This document shows, piece by piece, positions 48,117 through 56,114 of a stretch of DNA of 64,000 nt. The stretch spans positions 26,475-90,474 of IMG/VR virus record IMGVR_UViG_3300044742_000232. One strand, written 5' to 3'. Each line of letters starts with the position of its first letter. Position 1 is the stretch's first letter. The translations under genes and the position numbers were made by a program. Under the pieces are notes generated by a model, which was not told the origin of the DNA, ran no database searches, and worked only from the letters and a program-made list of their open reading frames with translations. The stretch comes from a virus.

Positions 48117-48932
48117 TCACGTATTAGATGCAAATGGCGCTGTGTTGACAATCTTGACAACGCCCCAATCATCATCAAACCAAATCGTATGAGGATCAAC
48201 AGAAATAGTAACGTTGCTTGTGGGTTCTCCATTTGCTGTAAGTCCCGGTTGAATTGTAAGCCTATCCACAGCTGAAGCATCGTTGGCAACATAGAAATTG
48301 GTAGTAACGAATTTAATAAGAGGTCTCTCAACAACAGGGCCAAATAGATAACCCTGAAGATTGAAGTCTAGAGTCCAAATTTGTGCGCGGCGAGTAATGA
48401 AATCTCCTTCATAGTTATCTTCGGGAGAAACACTACGAAGTGCAATAGGAATATCTAGTTTCAAGTCATCCATTTCTGGAATGAGAACAACAGAAACAGT
48501 ATAGTCGGGAGTGAAGAAAGGAATAATCTGCTCAATGATTTTCAGGTTGTCTTCTGTGTTCTTCGCATAAACATAAAGACGAAAGTTGAAATCATAAGCA
48601 ACAGGAACGAATTGAGTAAAAACATGATCAGCATCGTCGCCTTTTTTCACATACTTGTTGACTTTGGGAAGCTTCCTATCTCCATTGTAGTAGGCAGAAA
48701 CATACTCAAATGACATCCTCGGCAAAGTAATAGCAGATTCCCGATCTATCGCCGGATCGGCTTTTAGTCTTGCTATTATTTTATCTTTTGGTGCAAAAGA
48801 CAAAGGCACTTTCATAGATTGAAGTTGTGTGCCATCTTCTGCTGTTCTACTGATGTTTATATTATCAAACAGCAACCCGAAGACAATGCTATATCGCTTT
48901 ATAAGTTGAAAATAAAAGTTATGTCCAAGAAT
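48117..48932 (-). CDS. 15: gp15 tail terminator / sheath stabiliser, probable AUU start
   Basis: The conserved body (LFDNINISRTAEDGTQLQSMKVPLSF, DFNFRLYVYAKN, DFNLQGYLF) matches gp15, which caps the tail and joins it to the neck. Starting at the TTG at 48875 would lose the conserved LGHNFYFQLIKRYSIVFGL stretch, which is open in frame upstream. The only start before the in-frame stop is ATT at 48930-48932, with AAGGA nine bases upstream; it gives 271 aa against 272 in T4. Confidence 0.85.
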   Translation of the reverse strand: MLGHNFYFQLIKRYSIVFGLLFDNINISRTAEDGTQLQSMKVPLSFAPKDKIIARLKADPAIDRESAITLPRMSFEYVSAYYNGDRKLPKVNKYVKKGDDADHVFTQFVPVAYDFNFRLYVYAKNTEDNLKIIEQIIPFFTPDYTVSVVLIPEMDDLKLDIPIALRSVSPEDNYEGDFITRRAQIWTLDFNLQGYLFGPVVERPLIKFVTTNFYVANDASAVDRLTIQPGLTANGEPTSNVTISVDPHTIWFDDDWGVVKIVNTAPFASNT

Positions 48933-48944
48933 AGGAGTAAGTCC

Positions 48945-49028
48945 TTAGTGTGTGTCTAGATAAGTTGTTATTACTACGGTGGCGCAAATCATACCGACAC
49001 AAATAACAACCATAAGTTCCCAGCCCAT
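48945..49028 (-). CDS. 27-aa single-pass membrane peptide
   Basis: MGWELMVVICVGMICATVVI, then TTYLDTH. It lies between genes 14 and 15, and its stop codon overlaps the ribosome-binding site of gene 15, suggesting translational coupling to the AUU start. Third membrane peptide of identical length. Confidence 0.5.
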   Translation of the reverse strand: MGWELMVVICVGMICATVVITTYLDTH

Positions 49029-49043
49029 TGTTTTTCCTTTGTT

Positions 49044-49769
49044 TTAGTGCTCAATTTCCCCGAAAGGATCAGTTTCAGAGAAATCAATAATTTCAGTTAC
49101 ATTATTCGCTAGAGTTGCATTATCATCAGGTTCAGCTGCATCTTGATATTTATATGGACTGCGGACGATGATATGACCTTTATCAGTTTTGATTGGTGCT
49201 CCTAGATCAGTAAGGATGCCATAGTCATAGATGTTGGTTGAAAACTTCGTAGTAATTTCATCAATCTCTGGAATGCCAGTATCAAAGTGTTCATTGCTAT
49301 ACTCATAAAGTTCGCAATAGATATCATAAGTTGGTAGGATACCTAATGGATAATGAATAGGTTTGTTCTGAATATACTTGATTTCAAAGGCTTTTTGGTT
49401 CAACGGATAATAGATCAAGTCACCTTCTCGGGGGCGAATATATCCAGTTGTTTTACCGATCAGATTATCAAAAGTGCGTTTGGCAACTGTGAAAGTAATT
49501 TGATCACGAATTTCAACACCAAACTTAGAGAACAAGTTTCCTTCGCCTTCAAAACCATCATAGGTCTTGACATATAAATCAATATAGAACACTTCTTGGA
49601 AAGTGGAAACATCTGTCTGACCAAATAGCTCATCTGCTGTATCTCTTATTCTAGGGAGATACATCATATCAATGCCATAAATCTTGATGCTTTCAACGAT
49701 CAGGTCTTGAAGTAGCTCTTGCTCATTACTGGCGCCTACATTATTGAAAAACGTTGATGTCGCACACAT
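49044..49769 (-). CDS. 14: gp14 neck protein
   Basis: 241 aa (T4 gp14 256). ESIKIYGIDMMYLPR, FGVEIRDQITFTVAKRTF and RPREGDLIYYPLNQKAFEIKY are characteristic. It forms the lower neck collar between portal/gp13 and the tail terminator gp15. The end is acidic (DFSETDPFGEIEH), like other members. Confidence 0.95.
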   Translation of the reverse strand: MCATSTFFNNVGASNEQELLQDLIVESIKIYGIDMMYLPRIRDTADELFGQTDVSTFQEVFYIDLYVKTYDGFEGEGNLFSKFGVEIRDQITFTVAKRTFDNLIGKTTGYIRPREGDLIYYPLNQKAFEIKYIQNKPIHYPLGILPTYDIYCELYEYSNEHFDTGIPEIDEITTKFSTNIYDYGILTDLGAPIKTDKGHIIVRSPYKYQDAAEPDDNATLANNVTEIIDFSETDPFGEIEH

Positions 49770-50762
49770 TTATAACCACCATTTTCCCTTTTTGGAATTT
49801 TCTGCACTTCTTGGAGGAATACCAAGTCTTTTACCATGTTTAGAAACAGCTCTTTCCACTACCCTTTTTTCACGGACAGGATTTAGTCTTTTTCCAATTT
49901 CTTCATGCGACAATTTAGGATCGCTGGCAACTTTGGCCAACTCTGCATAATGTTCTTCACTCCAACGGCTTTTAGGATTCGCTGGAGGATGATATTCAGG
50001 ATGATCTTTGTTTCTTTTAGCTTGTTGAAATATGTTAGCTTGACTCGTGTCAAAATGCTTACCAATTTCAACATCAGACATTCCACCTCTCCTCATTCTG
50101 AAAATTGTTGATAGACGATGAGATGCCTGTGTAGGAGTATGTAATTGTTTTGGATCAATACCAATTCTTGGACCATACTTTTTTATGGCCTGAGGGAGAG
50201 TATAAGGATCAAGATGATCCATACCCATATCTTTTGCAATTAGTTCTTTGTTTCCTTTGTGCTTTGTGAATACGTTTTTTAGTTTTCTTAGCTTATTGTT
50301 TGGCCAACTCCAACGTTTTTCTTCTGGATTTTTAGCTTGCCACACAGTAAATTTTCTATTTCTTTTAGGAGCATTAGCACCATATTTCATACCTGGATGA
50401 TTTGTAGCATCCTTGATTTGACGACCTGTTAGTCCCATTCTTTTACCTATTTCCGCATGACTAACATTTGGATCAGATAAGTGATGATTTAATTCTCTAA
50501 CTCTATCTGGAGTCCAGATTTCTTTATGGCTACGTGGGGGAATACCTAATTTTTCACCATGATTTCTAAGAAGTCTGCGCACAACCCATTCCGAAGTATT
50601 CATTTTACCGGCAATTTCTTTTACACTTTTTTGCGGATCAGCCGCGTGCTTAGCTAATACACTTAATCTATCCTTAGTTCTACCAAAGATACCATGTTGT
50701 CCACGTTTATATTGTGGGGTTTCTTCTTCTTGTTCAAAGATAAATCTTTTGAAGCGCATCAT
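49770..50762 (-). CDS. Multi-helix-turn-helix protein with prohead-targeting-like leader
   Basis: 330 aa. About five repeated helix-turn-helix units: SVKEIAGKMNTSEWVVRRLL, SHAEIGKRMGLTGRQIKDA, KELIAKDMGMDHLDPYTLPQA, SDVEIGKHFDTSQANIFQQA and SHEEIGKRLNPVREKRVVERA; the first and last end in the same GIPPRS. The N-terminus MMRFKRFIFEQEEE resembles capsid-targeting leaders of internal head proteins. It is inserted exactly between genes 13 and 14. Likely a packaged, injected DNA-binding protein; inferred. Confidence 0.65.
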   Translation of the reverse strand: MMRFKRFIFEQEEETPQYKRGQHGIFGRTKDRLSVLAKHAADPQKSVKEIAGKMNTSEWVVRRLLRNHGEKLGIPPRSHKEIWTPDRVRELNHHLSDPNVSHAEIGKRMGLTGRQIKDATNHPGMKYGANAPKRNRKFTVWQAKNPEEKRWSWPNNKLRKLKNVFTKHKGNKELIAKDMGMDHLDPYTLPQAIKKYGPRIGIDPKQLHTPTQASHRLSTIFRMRRGGMSDVEIGKHFDTSQANIFQQAKRNKDHPEYHPPANPKSRWSEEHYAELAKVASDPKLSHEEIGKRLNPVREKRVVERAVSKHGKRLGIPPRSAENSKKGKWWL

Positions 50763-50768
50763 TTTGAG

Positions 50769-51743
50769 TTACCCCACGAGTCCAGGGATTGGTAAACTCC
50801 AGGTTTTAATAAGCTCTTCTTCCAGGCGTAATTTTTCTTCAAGTGCTTCGTTATAGATTTGCTGACCATTGAAGATGATACCACCAACCATTGGAACCAT
50901 TCCATATTTCTTCAGATTGTTGCCCCATTGCTCTTTTACCAAGCAAGTCGTATATCTTTGGAGCCAACGGTCGGACCATACTTCAGAGAAGTTGTCGGGA
51001 TGGATTCTCCTATAAGCTTCAAGAATAAGGTAGGTGCCAGCTGCAACGGCATCCCAAGCCATGTCAATCTCGCAGCGGTCTTTGTACTTGTTGAAGCGGA
51101 TAGGTTGCTTGCCCACAAGAACCTCTTCTATAAGAGCGATGTTCTGGCGGACGATATAGTAATCTGGAACCCACAAGTTTGACAACTGGTAAATGTCATT
51201 CAAGGCGATCTGGTAACGGATGTTGAAGATGCTGCTGACGCTTGATTCAGCTATACCCACATCAAACAGATTGATGACGCCTGTGATTTCTGGAGGCAAG
51301 GGAACGAAGCCACCTAGTTCAGCCACCACGTTAGCAAATTGCCCTCCAGAGCTTGGAATCGTGACTGTAGGAGGTGTTCCATAGTGATCCCCATTGTCTG
51401 TAAAGTGAACAGATGTTATATAGCCATTGCCATTAGTTGTAATCGTTCCATTCGCTGCACTCCCGCCTCCATTTGAGAAAACAAGAGGATCAGAGTTGCT
51501 ATAGCCTATGCCACCATTTTCAATTGTTAGTCCATAGATTTTGTCAGGATAATTATTGGCTACGATAACATGTTTATAATAGGTCTTTTCTGTGCCTTCA
51601 AAGTGAAAGTCCCAGAAAGTAGTCAAAGCAACATCAATACAATCATCAACTTGTTCATCTGCCACGTTTATTTCAATAACTGGCTCCCCAAGTCTTCTCT
51701 TACAGAAGGCTCCAAATTCTGCTCTTGTTGTCGGTATAGCCAT
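50769..51743 (-). CDS. 13: gp13 neck protein with inserted beta domain
   Basis: 324 aa (T4 gp13 309). N-terminal TRAEFGAFCKRRLGEPVIEINV, VDDCIDVALTTFWDFHFEGTEKTYYK and C-terminal IALIEEVLVGKQPIRFNKYKDRCEID are gp13 hallmarks. Residues about 75-145 are a Gly/Asn/Ser-rich insert with repeated GYxxxxP(T/L)V strands, similar to decorations in other tailed phages. Late motif upstream at 51774. Confidence 0.93.
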   Translation of the reverse strand: MAIPTTRAEFGAFCKRRLGEPVIEINVADEQVDDCIDVALTTFWDFHFEGTEKTYYKHVIVANNYPDKIYGLTIENGGIGYSNSDPLVFSNGGGSAANGTITTNGNGYITSVHFTDNGDHYGTPPTVTIPSSGGQFANVVAELGGFVPLPPEITGVINLFDVGIAESSVSSIFNIRYQIALNDIYQLSNLWVPDYYIVRQNIALIEEVLVGKQPIRFNKYKDRCEIDMAWDAVAAGTYLILEAYRRIHPDNFSEVWSDRWLQRYTTCLVKEQWGNNLKKYGMVPMVGGIIFNGQQIYNEALEEKLRLEEELIKTWSLPIPGLVG

Positions 51744-51773
51744 GATTTATCCTATGTGAAAATGCTGATGAAT

Positions 51774-51780
51774 TATTTAG
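51774..51780 (-). promoter_or_regulatory. Late-promoter-like CTAAATA for gene 13
   Basis: Leftward CTAAATAATTCATC, 31 bp before gene 13 and directly after the U-run of a terminator. Confidence 0.65.
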
Positions 51781-51808
51781 AAAAAAGAAAAAGGGGCCGA
51801 AAAGCCCC
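51781..51808 (-). terminator. Rho-independent terminator upstream of gene 13
   Basis: Leftward GGGGC/GCCCC stem (51793-51808) with a short loop, then TTTTTCTTTTTT leading straight into CTAAATA. It insulates the lysis-like genes from the neck genes. Confidence 0.75.
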
Positions 51809-51879
51809 TTTCTCCAACTTCCTTGTCCCTAAGGGATGTGCGTCAAACGCAGTGATCGTATCTCAAGGCTCGCTTTTTT

Positions 51880-52215
51880 TTACTTCTTGCCTGCTGAAGC
51901 TAGCATTATCTTATGGCTTCTTGAGGCTTCATTCAATGTGAGCTTCTTATCAGCCACTTTCTGAACTGTTTTTGGATCAGGTGCTACAGCGTCGTGAGCA
52001 ACTTGGCCATTCATTTTCAGAAGGGACATGACAATTGCAACAAGTTCGGTAACGTTAGTGGCAGCTTGACCCGTTCCGAAAATTGGAGCAATCAGCTTAG
52101 ACCACCATGTATTCTCCATCACCGTTGGTCGTGGAAGGCCAAGCCAACCAACAACTAGACCGATGACGACTTGAACCCATGGCATCGCAAGATAAGCAAT
52201 TAGTGTTTCTAGCAT
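51880..52215 (-). CDS. Small membrane protein, holin-like
   Basis: 111 aa. Two hydrophobic segments near the N-terminus (METL-type LIAYLAMPWVQVVIGLVVGWLG and LVAIVMSLLK) and a basic C-terminal tail. Size and topology allow a holin, but there is no family-specific motif. Own late motif, and next to an XhlA-like gene. Confidence 0.45.
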   Translation of the reverse strand: MLETLIAYLAMPWVQVVIGLVVGWLGLPRPTVMENTWWSKLIAPIFGTGQAATNVTELVAIVMSLLKMNGQVAHDAVAPDPKTVQKVADKKLTLNEASRSHKIMLASAGKK

Positions 52216-52252
52216 GTTTTATGAACTCCTATAGGTTGTATGATCATATCAG

Positions 52253-52259
52253 TATTTAG
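52253..52259 (-). promoter_or_regulatory. Late-promoter-like CTAAATA
   Basis: Leftward CTAAATACTGATATG, 38 bp before the 51880-52215 gene. Confidence 0.6.
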
Positions 52260-52270
52260 GCTTTTATATT

Positions 52271-52423
52271 TCAGACTAGAAGCGCAAATCCACTCAAGAA
52301 CATAACACCTAATATCATGCCCACAAATAACCATTTGAAAAATATAGGTTTTTGGGAATGATAGTAAGTATCTAGGAAACATCCCCTATATAAAACAAAT
52401 TTTGTTGGTTCAGTTTTCATCAT
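52271..52423 (-). CDS. Small membrane protein, 50 aa
   Basis: MMKTEPTKFVLYRGCF, then a C-terminal helix WLFVGMILGVMFLSGFALLV. Its start overlaps the stop of the XhlA-like gene (ATGA), so it is probably translated with it. Could be a lysis accessory or spanin-type peptide, though no lipobox is seen. Confidence 0.5.
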   Translation of the reverse strand: MMKTEPTKFVLYRGCFLDTYYHSQKPIFFKWLFVGMILGVMFLSGFALLV

Positions 52424-52665
52424 GGGATTAGTCCGCTTTTGAATACCAGTATAATCAAGCTCCCGATGAATGCAGTAAGAATGAGTCCTATAGCAGCATA
52501 AACCGCCCTTTGTATTGGAGCAAATTCTTTCTTTGTTACGTATTTTTCGTCTAGACGCTCTTGAATATCATTAAGTTCCCTTTGAACAGAGACGATTCGC
52601 TCTTCAAGGCGAACAAGAAGTTCTCGGGTAGCGGCTTCTCTGTCTCTAGCGTTTTTATCAGTCAT
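52420..52665 (-). CDS. XhlA-like coiled-coil membrane protein
   Basis: 81 aa. Acidic coiled coil (LLVRLEERIVSVQRELNDIQERLDE), then YVTKKEFAPIQRAVYAAIGLILTAFIGSLIILV, the pattern of XhlA/holin-associated proteins. Probably inserted in the inner membrane with a role at lysis. Confidence 0.65.
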   Translation of the reverse strand: MTDKNARDREAATRELLVRLEERIVSVQRELNDIQERLDEKYVTKKEFAPIQRAVYAAIGLILTAFIGSLIILVFKSGLIP

Positions 52666-53218
52666 TTTCCTTTGGCCTCAATACTCTCTTCTTAGTTCCA
52701 AGATGATGATTTGGATTCACACAACGACTATCATCACATATTCGGAATAATTTAGGAGGAGGTTCTTTACCTTTTACTTTTCTATAAACGTCTCTTACTG
52801 CATGTTTATTACTATTGTTACGATAAACAGCTTTGACATTATTATTAACATTCAATCTTCCCTTCCAAAACCAATGACCATTATCTCTAAATTCTTTCTT
52901 TACGTTTTTCATAATGTCATCATCAGATTCTTTGATATTCTTCTTAGCATAACGATTACTACGAATAGTTACTGCTGGTTCAGAAGGTTTCATATAATGC
53001 TTCCAAAGATAACGCTTGATATGAGGAAAGGTATCGTTTGCAATTTTTGAAGCTGCTATGAGATGGACAGGATGGACAGGTGTAAAACTATCATGCCCCA
53101 TTATACCATAAAGTGCAGCATTTACGCCAGCAAATCCAGCCGTAGCCGCAGTATAACCCGCGATTTTCTTTTTTCGCGGGGACATTGAGTTTATGATATC
53201 TCGTAAGTTTCTGCCCAA
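52658..53218 (-). CDS. Protein with basic N-terminus and HNH-like zinc motif
   Basis: 186 aa, TTG start. A hydrophobic segment near residues 20-40 (GYTAATAGFAGVNAALYG), then a basic region, and near the C-terminus CDDSRCVNPNHHLGT, the CxxxxCVNPxHL signature of phage HNH endonucleases. The upstream FWKGRLNVNNNVKAVYRN also fits an HNH fold. It may be an HNH homing enzyme fused to a head- or membrane-targeted N-terminus. Confidence 0.6.
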   Translation of the reverse strand: MGRNLRDIINSMSPRKKKIAGYTAATAGFAGVNAALYGIMGHDSFTPVHPVHLIAASKIANDTFPHIKRYLWKHYMKPSEPAVTIRSNRYAKKNIKESDDDIMKNVKKEFRDNGHWFWKGRLNVNNNVKAVYRNNSNKHAVRDVYRKVKGKEPPPKLFRICDDSRCVNPNHHLGTKKRVLRPKEND

Positions 53219-53225
53219 GGATTAA

Positions 53226-53837
53226 TTACCAACTTCCGCCGCCGCCACCGCCGCCGAAGTCACCACCGCCACCTTTGAAAGCACCTTTGGCATTGATCTT
53301 TGCTGATTTGAAGTCGCCTTTCCAGCTACCTTTATATTTCCAGAATTTCCAGTCTTTATCGAACTTACCACCTTTTTCATGGGCAGGATTAATAGGATCA
53401 CGTTTGACAGGCACTCCAGACCCAACGTGTTGATTGGTCGGATTTCTCATAACAGCACCGCGTCTTGTATCTTCAGCTTCAAACCCTTTATCTCTGGCCA
53501 TTTTTGACTTGGCAACCATTTGATAGCCGGTAGCGTGTTTCTTTGTGGTGCCTGTCATGATAACTTCATTAGGCTTGACTTTGGTGAGGAATGATCTAAA
53601 CGACTTCTTGACATGATTCAAAATTGCTCTTGAATCCTCTGTAGAGAAGTTTTTTTGTTTGAACACACTACCATTCACATGAACTGTCGGCCGATAAGAG
53701 CCACCTTTTCCCCGACGATAGCGAACATGAACCTTATGTCCATTGATTTCTTTATAATCTACATAACCCTTGTCTTTACGGAATCGTCCAGGGAGAGGTT
53801 CAAGTTTTTCATTGAGATATTGAATAAAAGAAATCAT
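53226..53837 (-). CDS. Basic Gly-rich protein with prohead-targeting-like leader
   Basis: 203 aa. N-terminus MISFIQYLNEKLEP resembles a capsid-targeting leader with an LNE cleavage-like site. The body is very basic with short beta strands (VHVRYRRGKGGSYRPTVHV) and the tail is GGGGDFGGGGGGGSW. Preceded by a late motif. An internal, injected DNA-binding protein is plausible. Confidence 0.55.
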   Translation of the reverse strand: MISFIQYLNEKLEPLPGRFRKDKGYVDYKEINGHKVHVRYRRGKGGSYRPTVHVNGSVFKQKNFSTEDSRAILNHVKKSFRSFLTKVKPNEVIMTGTTKKHATGYQMVAKSKMARDKGFEAEDTRRGAVMRNPTNQHVGSGVPVKRDPINPAHEKGGKFDKDWKFWKYKGSWKGDFKSAKINAKGAFKGGGGDFGGGGGGGSW

Positions 53838-53869
53838 AGGTCTGCCTTTTGTTAGAAATTGTTTACTTT

Positions 53870-53876
53870 TATTTAG
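53870..53876 (-). promoter_or_regulatory. Late-promoter-like CTAAATA
   Basis: Leftward CTAAATAAAAG, 33 bp before the 53226-53837 gene; it contains the stop codon of the preceding small gene. Confidence 0.6.
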
Positions 53877-54028
53877 GGAATATCAAGTTCTAATTCCACT
53901 TCAATCATACGACGTTGTAAGTCTTGAATAACGAGTATAAGAGACTTTATGATTGGATCAACATCTAAGGTTTCAATATCTAAGTCTTTGAAATTATTAG
54001 GGTTTATTATTTGGATATTTGTGGACAT
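53873..54028 (-). CDS. Hypothetical protein, 51 aa
   Basis: Starts MSTNIQIINPNNFKDLDIE and continues as an acidic helix (VIQDLQRRMIEVELELDIP). Similar short acidic helical proteins accompany T4-like fibre genes. Overlaps the end of the cupin gene by 32 bp. Confidence 0.5.
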   Translation of the reverse strand: MSTNIQIINPNNFKDLDIETLDVDPIIKSLILVIQDLQRRMIEVELELDIP

Positions 54029-54302
54029 TTATCAACCTACTATTGTCTTCTAGAGCCTTGAACTCATGCCACTGACCAATTTCCCAGTCTAGAATCTGGC
54101 CGGTGACTGCTACCACCTTCCATTCTGTGTTAGGCGGACCATAAACTTCAAATGATCCGCGCCCAATAATAGTAATATGCACATCTTCGCGCTCGTGTTT
54201 GTGAAGCGGAAGAATATCATCTCGTCTGGCAAAGTCATAGACCACGCCAGTCAAGTCACCAAAAGCAATTAGCTGTAAATTAGGTAAGGACACCAGGACC
54301 AC
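53997..54302 (-). CDS. Cupin-domain protein
   Basis: 101 aa, GTG start. LPLHKHEREDVHITIIGRGSFEVYG is cupin motif 1 (HxH...E...G) and WEIGQWHEFKALEDN gives motif 2 with His. A single metal-binding barrel. Its place among fibre genes suggests a virion or fibre-modifying role; the reaction is unknown. Confidence 0.75.
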   Translation of the reverse strand: MVLVSLPNLQLIAFGDLTGVVYDFARRDDILPLHKHEREDVHITIIGRGSFEVYGPPNTEWKVVAVTGQILDWEIGQWHEFKALEDNSRLINVHKYPNNKP

Positions 54303-54600
54303 CCGTGTTTGAGTATTCTACCTTGGCTTGGAGAGGAGAAACTACAGGAGGTTCCGGTTTTTTTACAATTCCTTTGTCTTCATGATAGTAATAATGATCA
54401 GCTTTCACATGATCTTCACATTCAATCCATTTCAATGTTGGACACACTTCAAACATACCTTCACTGACTTGAGCGACACGAAATCCAAGCTCTTTACCTT
54501 CATGATCATGCGCTTTCTCATCAAAGGATATGAGGGCATACTTTTTGCTATCAGATGTTAACTTTTTGCTAACAGATGTTTTCAATTTCTTCTTCGCCAT
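54280..54600 (-). CDS. Hypothetical protein, 106 aa
   Basis: Basic start (MAKKKLKTSVSKKL), then a compact domain with FRVAQVSEGMFEVCPTLKWIEC, reminiscent of short proteins encoded beside fibres in other phages, and a Pro-rich end (KKPEPPVVSPLQ). Overlaps the cupin gene by 23 bp. Confidence 0.55.
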   Translation of the reverse strand: MAKKKLKTSVSKKLTSDSKKYALISFDEKAHDHEGKELGFRVAQVSEGMFEVCPTLKWIECEDHVKADHYYYHEDKGIVKKPEPPVVSPLQAKVEYSNTGGPGVLT

Positions 54601-54611
54601 GATTTATCTCC

Positions 54612-56072
54612 TTATGCTATGTATTCAATTATACAGACGCCATCGCCGCCAACACCTCCAGCTGCACCAACACTTGTATTTCTACTATCTCCACCACTTG
54701 CACCACCACCATAATTTTTACCAGGATTACCAACTGCGGTGCTGCTTGGAGCCGCTTCTGCGGGTTCACCACCTTCACCAAGGAATAGTGCGCTTTTACC
54801 CCCTTTAGTTCCTGATGATTTTTCACCAGTTAAATTAGCATTACCAGATGAACCTACTCCACCAGCCCCACGTGTTCCCGAGCCGCCAACACCATCACCA
54901 CCAGCACCACCACCTGTTGCTGAACAATGTGCGCCAAAAGAAGTAGTGGTTCCAGCAGCAGAAGCAGCCCCACCTTTACCAATAGTGATAGCAATTGTTC
55001 CACCTGGGGTTAAGCCAGTGATGTTTTTAATAGCTCCTCCTCCACCACCACCTGGGCCACCAATACCTTCTTGCGCCGGTGTGCAACAACCAGGAGAACT
55101 TTGTGTTCCTGAACCACCGCCGCCACCGCCACCGATAATAGTAACTTTGAGCGCAGTAACACCAGTAGGAATTGTCCATGTGGTGTTTGCTGTAATGACT
55201 TCAGTGTTAGTTTGTTTGTTACCACTAGAAATAGAAGTGCCATTCAAAGCAAATGACGTGCTGTTGACTGTCGCGTTGATTGTGGAGTTGCCAATGGACA
55301 AAAGCGAAGTAGTCAAGAGAACATTTGGTCCCATAACCAGCTGTGTAGGCTGAAGGTTCGCCCCTGATGTTGCGTTTGCTACTCTGACAATTATAGAGTT
55401 AGCTAGTAAGTTCGCTGTGCTGTTCCCAACAGAAAGTTTAGTTGTATCAAGGAAGATGTTAGCTCCAGCAAGGAAAGCTGTGGTGTTGATACTAGCCGAA
55501 CCAATAGTTATCAGTCCAGGCTCAACATTTGAAATTGCTGTGGAGTTAGCAACTTTAACTAGAATAGAATTAGCTAGTAAGTTAGCTGTGCTGTTTCCAA
55601 TTGATAGAAGTGAAACAGATAAGAAAACATTCGCCCCAAGAGAAAGTTGCGATGGAGATAAATTACTTGTCGCTGTTGAGTTTGCCAGCTGAACGAGAAT
55701 AGAGTTAGCTAGGAGATTGGCTGTGCTGTTTCCAACTGCAATAGTTGATGTGTTAGTAAATACGTTAGCACCAATTCCAACACCAATCGTATTGACTGTG
55801 CTGACACCAATAACAAGTTTTACAGGATCAAGGTTTGCTGAGCTTGTTGAGTTTGCAAGTTTGAGTAGAGCGCCTGATAAATTCACATTGACAGTAGAGT
55901 TACCAGCAAAGAGCGCAGATGTGTTTATGAAAGCGTTGGCAGTGCTGTTACCAATTTGTATCATATTATTGGTAACAACAATGTTAGCGCCAAATGCAGC
56001 TTGGCTAGTATTTACTTGTAATTGATTTTGGACATTAAGTCCATTCCTTGCAAAGAAAGCAGTATTAGCCAT
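54612..56072 (-). CDS. Repetitive tail fibre with glycine-rich tip
   Basis: 486 aa. About six repeats of the type GNSTANLLANSIL...ANST...LxPxQLxIG make a beta-helical or trimeric shaft. The C-terminal 200 residues begin with TWTIPTGVTALKVTIIGGGGGGG and continue in GGAGG runs with a conserved Cys pair (PGCCTP). It is a shorter version of the next gene. Likely a receptor-binding fibre. Confidence 0.75.
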   Translation of the reverse strand: MANTAFFARNGLNVQNQLQVNTSQAAFGANIVVTNNMIQIGNSTANAFINTSALFAGNSTVNVNLSGALLKLANSTSSANLDPVKLVIGVSTVNTIGVGIGANVFTNTSTIAVGNSTANLLANSILVQLANSTATSNLSPSQLSLGANVFLSVSLLSIGNSTANLLANSILVKVANSTAISNVEPGLITIGSASINTTAFLAGANIFLDTTKLSVGNSTANLLANSIIVRVANATSGANLQPTQLVMGPNVLLTTSLLSIGNSTINATVNSTSFALNGTSISSGNKQTNTEVITANTTWTIPTGVTALKVTIIGGGGGGGSGTQSSPGCCTPAQEGIGGPGGGGGGAIKNITGLTPGGTIAITIGKGGAASAAGTTTSFGAHCSATGGGAGGDGVGGSGTRGAGGVGSSGNANLTGEKSSGTKGGKSALFLGEGGEPAEAAPSSTAVGNPGKNYGGGASGGDSRNTSVGAAGGVGGDGVCIIEYIA

Positions 56073-56107
56073 AGATTCCCTATCCTCTTATGGTGTTATA
56101 AAAGAAG

Positions 56108-56114
56108 TATTTAG
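56108..56114 (-). promoter_or_regulatory. Late-promoter-like CTAAATA
   Basis: Leftward CTAAATACTTC, 36 bp before the 54612-56072 fibre gene and overlapping the stop of the longer fibre gene. Confidence 0.6.

Noticed and set aside
54739-55353. Long rightward ORF rich in Pro and Ala (204 aa), and similar ones at 56328 and 61816
   Set aside because: They are antisense shadows of glycine- and repeat-rich fibre genes, where GGN codons read as Pro on the other strand; no ribosome sites or recognisable domains.
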